29,057 nt of DNA from a virus: the IMG/VR virus record IMGVR_UViG_3300025759_000487, positions 1 to 29,057 of that record; one strand, 5' to 3'. The notes beneath the pieces are model-generated. The model was not told the DNA's origin and did not search any database. It worked only from the letters and a program-made list of their open reading frames with translations. The position numbers and the translations under genes were made by a program. Shown here one piece after another: positions 28,728-29,057 of this stretch (its first letter is position 1; each line of letters begins with the position of its first letter).

Positions 28728-28936
28728 ATTATACCTCCCATTTCTAAATCAAATTCTAATTTTTCTAATAAGAATTGTTTATCATCTTCCTCATCAATAA
28801 ACTCATACTCATCAGAATAAAAATCTTTTATCTCATCACCCATTACATCAAAGTCTTGTTTACCTTTTACAATTTCTATTAAGATTTTTATTTCATCAGG
28901 TGAAAAGGTATCTCTTATTTCTTTAACTGTTTTCAT
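28724..28936 (-). CDS. First early gene, small acidic protein
   Basis: 70 residues: MKTVKEIRDTFSPDEIKILI then EIVKGKQDFDVMGDEIKDFY, with an acidic end (YEFIDEEDDKQFLLEKLEF). The perfect site AGGAGGT lies about 6 bases before the ATG. As the first gene at the right edge of the leftward block, it is probably among the earliest expressed. Small acidic early proteins often inhibit host enzymes; no specific target is evident. Confidence 0.55.
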   Translation of the reverse strand: MKTVKEIRDTFSPDEIKILIEIVKGKQDFDVMGDEIKDFYSDEYEFIDEEDDKQFLLEKLEFDLEMGGII

Positions 28937-29057
28937 ATTAACCTCCTATTAAATAATTGTGGCAACATTATGATTAACACCTATGATTTATTAACATAAC
29001 AGCTATGCAATAATAACATGGTGTATTCTATAAATGTTCTATATTAGATAACAAAAA
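28937..29057 (-). promoter_or_regulatory. Leader and possible early promoter at the right edge
   Basis: No gene is evident in these 121 bases. On the minus strand TTGTTA (29054-29049), a 16-base spacer and TATAGA (29032-29027) could form a promoter for the early genes, matching consensus 4 of 6 in each box. The same TATAGA -10 is used before ssb. The direct repeat TATGATT occurs twice near 28970-28990. The window ends 3 bases beyond the candidate -35, so more of the control region may lie outside. Confidence 0.35.

Noticed and set aside
1-29057. Search for tRNA genes, CRISPR arrays, IS elements, integrase or attachment sites.
   Set aside because: No cloverleaf-like, spaced direct-repeat or transposase/integrase signal was recognised by eye; a dedicated tRNA or repeat scan was not possible.

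Overview
The window looks like most of the genome of a small, very AT-rich tailed phage of the marine podovirus type, probably a pelagiphage (host in the SAR11 / Candidatus Pelagibacter group). Reasons: the low GC content, a T7-style family A polymerase and primase-helicase, tail-fibre modules of the kind common in marine phages, and marine-phage cargo genes (hsp20, speD-like). The host assignment is inference. No terminase, portal, capsid, integrase, tRNA or T7-type RNA polymerase gene is visible. The head genes probably lie outside the window.

Layout. Positions 1-16820 are read rightwards (late genes). Tail fibre and tail accessory genes occupy 1-2241, and two tiny genes lie at 2244-2563. 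A Gln/Ala-rich repeat protein follows (2572-4683), then a HlyC-like lysine acyltransferase (4690-5151) directly in front of a Lys-rich membrane-active protein (5153-6358). Three coupled tiny basic proteins occupy 6358-6861. An acidic protein, a coiled-coil protein and a 1534-residue ejection-type protein carrying a C-terminal methyltransferase-like domain fill 6861-13794. An exact sigma70 consensus promoter then precedes hsp20. The lysis region (14348-16126) holds a T7-lysozyme-like amidase, a two-TM holin candidate, a nested tiny membrane peptide and a TM plus coiled-coil protein. Small secreted and Cys-rich proteins close the block.

Positions 16821-29057 are read leftwards. The first genes from the right edge are about 20 tiny, mostly unrecognised early genes, many with strong AGGAGG-type ribosome binding sites. 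They include a free-standing LAGLIDADG endonuclease and a LexA-type DNA-binding protein without its protease. The replication block follows: nuclease-like protein, coiled-coil protein, SSB, primase-helicase, DNA polymerase, RecB/Cas4-like exonuclease, speD-like gene, zinc ribbon and DUF3310. The two blocks meet with back-to-back stop codons at 16820/16821.

How it works together. Two exact TTGACA-N17-TATAAT promoters on the plus strand, and a TTGACA-N17-TATAGA extended -10 promoter before ssb, suggest transcription by the host sigma70 polymerase, in line with the absence of a phage RNA polymerase. The most interesting unit is the acyltransferase next to the Lys-rich virion candidate. It has the gene order of RTX toxin operons (activator C, then toxin A) and suggests that a virion or ejection protein may be fatty-acylated. 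Both expected catalytic positions are substituted, so activity must be tested.
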